Below are positions 61,377-64,000 of a stretch of 64,000 bases of DNA, in pieces. The stretch's first letter is position 1. Each line of letters opens with the position of its first letter. Origin of the DNA: CAZBRS01 sp964494475 (GTDB taxonomy: Bacteria > Myxococcota_A > UBA9042 > CAZBRS01). Location of the stretch: positions 1-64,000 of the forward strand of contig CAZBRS010000005.1 in NCBI GenBank assembly GCA_964494475.1, in the 5' to 3' direction. The position numbers and the translations under genes are program-made. The notes under the pieces are model-generated. The model was given only the letters and a program-made list of their open reading frames with translations. It ran no database searches and was not told where the DNA came from.

Positions 61377-62234
61377 TCACAACGGGGGGAAGAGCGCCGT
61401 CGCGTCCTGGCGGAGGTCGGCGCAGGTGTAGTCGGCGGGGACGCGACGCAGCCGCCAGGAGTGCACGTCGCCGGGGTCGACCACCAGGTTCGAGGGCCGG
61501 TTCACGATGTCCTTGTCGGCGCCCAGCGCGAACTCGACCGCTTCGGCCGACAACGCGCCCTCGACGCGCAGGCCGTCCTCGGACAGGCTCCCGGCGAGCA
61601 GGTCCCAGCGCTCCCAACGCGCCAGATAGCGCGACGCGTAGTGGGAGAGGTCCTTTTTCACCAGGACCTCGAGCGTCACGCCCTCCTGGCCATCGCCGTC
61701 TTCGTCGGTCACGGCGTCGGACGTTGCGTCGAGGGCTTCCGGCTTCTGCCCTACGTCGCCGAGCTTCTGCACGTCGAGGCCCCAGGTCCACACGACCGTG
61801 CTGGCTCCCACGCCGTCGGCGGTCAGCGCAAGCTCGAGCGGCTTCGCGACCAGGACGTCGTACAGGGCCGGTGGCTGCTTCGTCGGGTTCGGCGATTTGG
61901 GCACGTCGTTGACCTGGTCGCAATAGACCAGGGAGGCGGTCGACGCCCCGTCGGCGAGGTCGGTCAGGAACCATGAGGTCTCGGTAAAGGCCCACTCGAC
62001 GCCGATCGGCGCCATGGTGCCCGTCACGACCACCTGCACGGCCCACCGCCCCGCGAGGCCGGTGCCGCCCACGTCGCCGAGATCGACCTCGTGGGGCGCG
62101 ACCTCCTCGGCCGCGATATCGGCCGCGCCGCCCGGGTCGGCGTAGCGCTCGGCCAGGCGCGCCGCGCCGTCGGACTCCCAGCCACAGGCCGGTATCAGCA
62201 AGCCAAGGGCCACCAGGAGGCGGATGCTCTTCAT
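61377..62234 (-). CDS. Hypothetical lipoprotein of the export operon
   Basis: 285 aa. The signal peptide LLVALGLLIPAC has its lipobox Cys at residue 17. The mature part is beta-rich and acidic (WAVQVVVTGTM, VEWAFTETSWFLTDL, VEGALSAEAVEFALG) with three Cys. I do not recognise a family. It lies 4 bp after the DUF1302-like gene and 18 bp before the RND transporter, so it is probably a part of that export system. Confidence 0.8.
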   Translation of the reverse strand: MKSIRLLVALGLLIPACGWESDGAARLAERYADPGGAADIAAEEVAPHEVDLGDVGGTGLAGRWAVQVVVTGTMAPIGVEWAFTETSWFLTDLADGASTASLVYCDQVNDVPKSPNPTKQPPALYDVLVAKPLELALTADGVGASTVVWTWGLDVQKLGDVGQKPEALDATSDAVTDEDGDGQEGVTLEVLVKKDLSHYASRYLARWERWDLLAGSLSEDGLRVEGALSAEAVEFALGADKDIVNRPSNLVVDPGDVHSWRLRRVPADYTCADLRQDATALFPPL

Positions 62235-62238
62235 GCGG

Positions 62239-63756
62239 TCACCAGCTCCCCTTGACCTTGATGAAGGCCACGCTGCGCCCCGCCGCCTTCTGCCCGAAGC
62301 GGGACTTGGAGGCGTAGTCGTAGGGATCGGCGGGCGCGGTGTCGCCGAAGAACAGGAACGTGCCGCCCGCGACCTCGACCCCCGGCGTGACGAGCCAGGT
62401 GAGCTGGGGATAGACGTTGACCGAGTGATCGGTCAGGTCGGCGGCCGTGGCCACGCGGATCTGCAGCTCGTCGTCGAACCACTTCTGCTCGAGCGCCACG
62501 ACCGCGTAGTGGTGCAGCCCGTAGGTATCGGCGAACTCGTCGAAGAAGCCTCGCACGTACTGGGCGTTCAGGTAGGTGCCCCAGGGCAGCGTGGTGTCGA
62601 GGCCCACGGTGGCCTTCACGAAGGGCTCGGGCTCCACGTTCACGTGCGACTTGTCGACCACCAGGGTGCCGTCCTGGAGGGCCCGCAGCCCGAAGACCAC
62701 CTTCTCGGGGAAGATGAGCGCCGCCTCGCCGAAGAACCCGAAGGACACGTCGTCGTCGAGGTCGAACCACTCGGTGAAGTCGAGGGGCCACGTGAAGTCG
62801 GCGCCGATCACCTGCATGCGCGGGTAGAGCACCTCAGCCGTGTAGGCCACGTCGAACGACCCGGCGGGCGTGGAGGTCACGTCGGCCACGGCGGTGTAGG
62901 CCACCGGGAACGAGAAGCGCCCGTAGTAGTAGCTGAGCGAAAAATCGATCTCCCACGCCTGCAGGGCCGCTTTGACGCCCACCTGCGAGTTCGCGAAGGT
63001 GGTCTCGGGCGAGAGGGTGCGCACGCTGGGGTCGAGGAAGTTCAAGTCGCACGCCGGGATGGCCGTGAACAGGTCGCCGAGCTCCCGGACGTCGGCCACC
63101 GCCAGGGGCGGGATGGGCGCCGAGGCGAAGCAGCCGGCCGCGTCGCGCTCGACGGCGAACCCCAAGGCCGCGGACGGGGGCAGCATCGAGGGCTTGAACA
63201 CGGGCACCCAGGTGGCCGACAGCGTGAGCCAGCGCGCCGGGTAGGCCACCAGCTCGACCATCTGGTTCGGCACCTTGGCGGTGTAGTCGAGCGGGTCCGA
63301 GAAGTCGCGCGCGCTCAGGTTGTCGGTGGGGTTGAACTGGTCGGCCGTGCCCCAGGTCTTGACCATGCGGCCCACCGACAGGTCGAGCTTCTTCCACCCG
63401 GCGCCTCGCACCGTGACGTAGGCCTCGTCGAGCAGCAGGTCGTAGGGGTCGACCTTGTCGCGCCGGAACAGGTCGGCCAGGCGCCCTGCCTCGTTGAAGC
63501 CGTAGAAGCGGAAGCGCGCGTCGACCACCGCCTGCACGCGCTCGGTGGGCAGAAGCTCGAGGCGCAGATCGAGGTCGTTGCGGTTCATCTCGAAGCGGTA
63601 GCCGTCGCCGGGCGCGCCACGCGAGTCTTCGATGATGTAGCGCAGGTCGCTCTGCAGGTAGCCCGAGAAGCGCAGCCAGTCGTCGAAGCCCGCGCGGGCG
63701 ACGGACGCCGCCGAGGCGAGCGTGACGAGGAAGAGCCCGAGTCCGAGGCGTCTCAT
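62239..63756 (-). CDS. DUF1302-like outer-membrane beta-barrel protein
   Basis: 505 aa. A signal peptide (MRRLGLGLFLVTLASAASVARA) is followed by alternating hydrophobic strands ending with VAFIKVKGSW, a C-terminal aromatic residue as in outer-membrane barrels. The early segment FSGYLQSDLRYIIEDSRG and SVGRMVKTWGTADQFNPTDNLSARDFSDP match DUF1302-type proteins, in which the R-x-x-x-x-WG and NP motifs are typical. Such proteins accompany RND/MMPL exporters. It starts 4 bp after the LolA-like gene stop and ends 4 bp before the lipoprotein start. Confidence 0.85.
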   Translation of the reverse strand: MRRLGLGLFLVTLASAASVARAGFDDWLRFSGYLQSDLRYIIEDSRGAPGDGYRFEMNRNDLDLRLELLPTERVQAVVDARFRFYGFNEAGRLADLFRRDKVDPYDLLLDEAYVTVRGAGWKKLDLSVGRMVKTWGTADQFNPTDNLSARDFSDPLDYTAKVPNQMVELVAYPARWLTLSATWVPVFKPSMLPPSAALGFAVERDAAGCFASAPIPPLAVADVRELGDLFTAIPACDLNFLDPSVRTLSPETTFANSQVGVKAALQAWEIDFSLSYYYGRFSFPVAYTAVADVTSTPAGSFDVAYTAEVLYPRMQVIGADFTWPLDFTEWFDLDDDVSFGFFGEAALIFPEKVVFGLRALQDGTLVVDKSHVNVEPEPFVKATVGLDTTLPWGTYLNAQYVRGFFDEFADTYGLHHYAVVALEQKWFDDELQIRVATAADLTDHSVNVYPQLTWLVTPGVEVAGGTFLFFGDTAPADPYDYASKSRFGQKAAGRSVAFIKVKGSW

Positions 63757-63760
63757 GGGT

Positions 63761-64000
63761 CTACTTCCCGCCCCACTGGAGCTGGCGCTTGGTGAAGTGG
63801 TCGTCGCCGAGTCCCTGGTTGACCTTGAAGGTCTTCACGTGCATCTCGGTGCTGTGGCCCGTGCGCGGATCGCGCATGATGAGCAACTGGAAGCGCCTCA
63901 CGCCGCCGGGCCAGGTCTGCTGGTTGCGGCCCTCGAACTCCTTGACCTTCTCGCCCTTCTCGTTGAAGTAGTCGACGGCGTTCTGGAAATGGCCGTCCTT
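63761..64000 (-). CDS. Outer-membrane lipoprotein-sorting-like (LolA-like) protein, C-terminal part
   Basis: Open from base 64000 and so continuing past the window; 79 codons visible. The end of the protein (RRFQLLIMRDPRTGHSTEM, VNQGLGDDHFTKRQLQ) resembles the C-terminus of LolA-like proteins in which a lipid-carrier barrel closes with a 'ddxFtxrxL' motif. It is the first visible gene of the operon with a DUF1302-like protein, lipoprotein and RND/MMPL transporter, a set known for lipid or hydrophobic-compound export. Confidence 0.75.
   Translation of the reverse strand, partial: KDGHFQNAVDYFNEKGEKVKEFEGRNQQTWPGGVRRFQLLIMRDPRTGHSTEMHVKTFKVNQGLGDDHFTKRQLQWGGK

Noticed and set aside
58980..61976. 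998-codon plus-strand frame opposite the RND transporter
   Set aside because: No domain is seen and the opposite strand carries a coherent membrane protein and operon.

Overview
The window is a high-GC, densely packed stretch with about 42 protein genes on both strands and no rRNA, tRNA or CRISPR array that I can see. Several features suggest Myxococcota or a related former deltaproteobacterial lineage: a MopE-like calcium-repeat protein, many lipoproteins with Asp/Pro/Gly-rich linkers, a DUF2169 protein, a teneurin-like RHS lipoprotein and a GAK-like (ATP-grasp, amphi-Trp, kinase) cassette. The lineage is an inference from gene content, because no marker-gene comparison was possible.

Layout. 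2-6283: end of a secreted MopE/thrombospondin-type repeat protein, two inverted intergenic repeats, tex with an RNA m5U methyltransferase, and an SDR dehydrogenase. 6365-14506: an accessory module of unknown function. A 946-aa protein with a degenerate P-loop is divergent from an operon encoding a DUF2325-like protein, a UPF1/DNA2-type helicase and a 101-aa winged-helix-like protein. 14535-22242: CYTH protein, TerB-like protein with an alpha-oxoamine synthase, DUF2169 protein, greA with a HEAT-like protein, and a pyrE-lipoprotein-hydrolase operon. 22262-29207: mutS and glnD on the minus strand, and a PPCC-motif (DUF483-like) gene on the plus strand. This block carries three copies of an interspersed palindromic repeat. 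One lies in frame inside glnD, one lies inside mutS where a one-base difference breaks the reading frame, and a half-length copy forms the 5' end of the PPCC gene.

29208-33659: a tight minus-strand operon of PHP-like hydrolase, amphi-Trp protein, PhoU-APH fusion kinase and ATP-grasp enzyme, followed upstream by a thioredoxin. 33837-38352: a lipoprotein, an unknown protein, a decayed HTH remnant and an AlbA_2/ATPase-like accessory gene, then a spacer with ACAAAGG repeats. 38584-47099: a long plus-strand operon of mutL, miaA, a PilZ protein, proS, a DUF1285 protein and a radical-SAM-like protein that also carries a PPCC motif. 47128-51371: a sodium:solute symporter and pyruvate phosphate dikinase. 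51542-58718: a 2157-aa teneurin-like RHS lipoprotein and a pilin. 58722-64000: an export operon of LolA-like protein (partial), DUF1302-like outer-membrane protein, lipoprotein and RND/MMPL transporter.

The most notable signals are the coding-sequence-invading palindromic repeat with the split mutS, the helicase/DUF2325/degenerate-NTPase module, and the variant GAK-like cassette.
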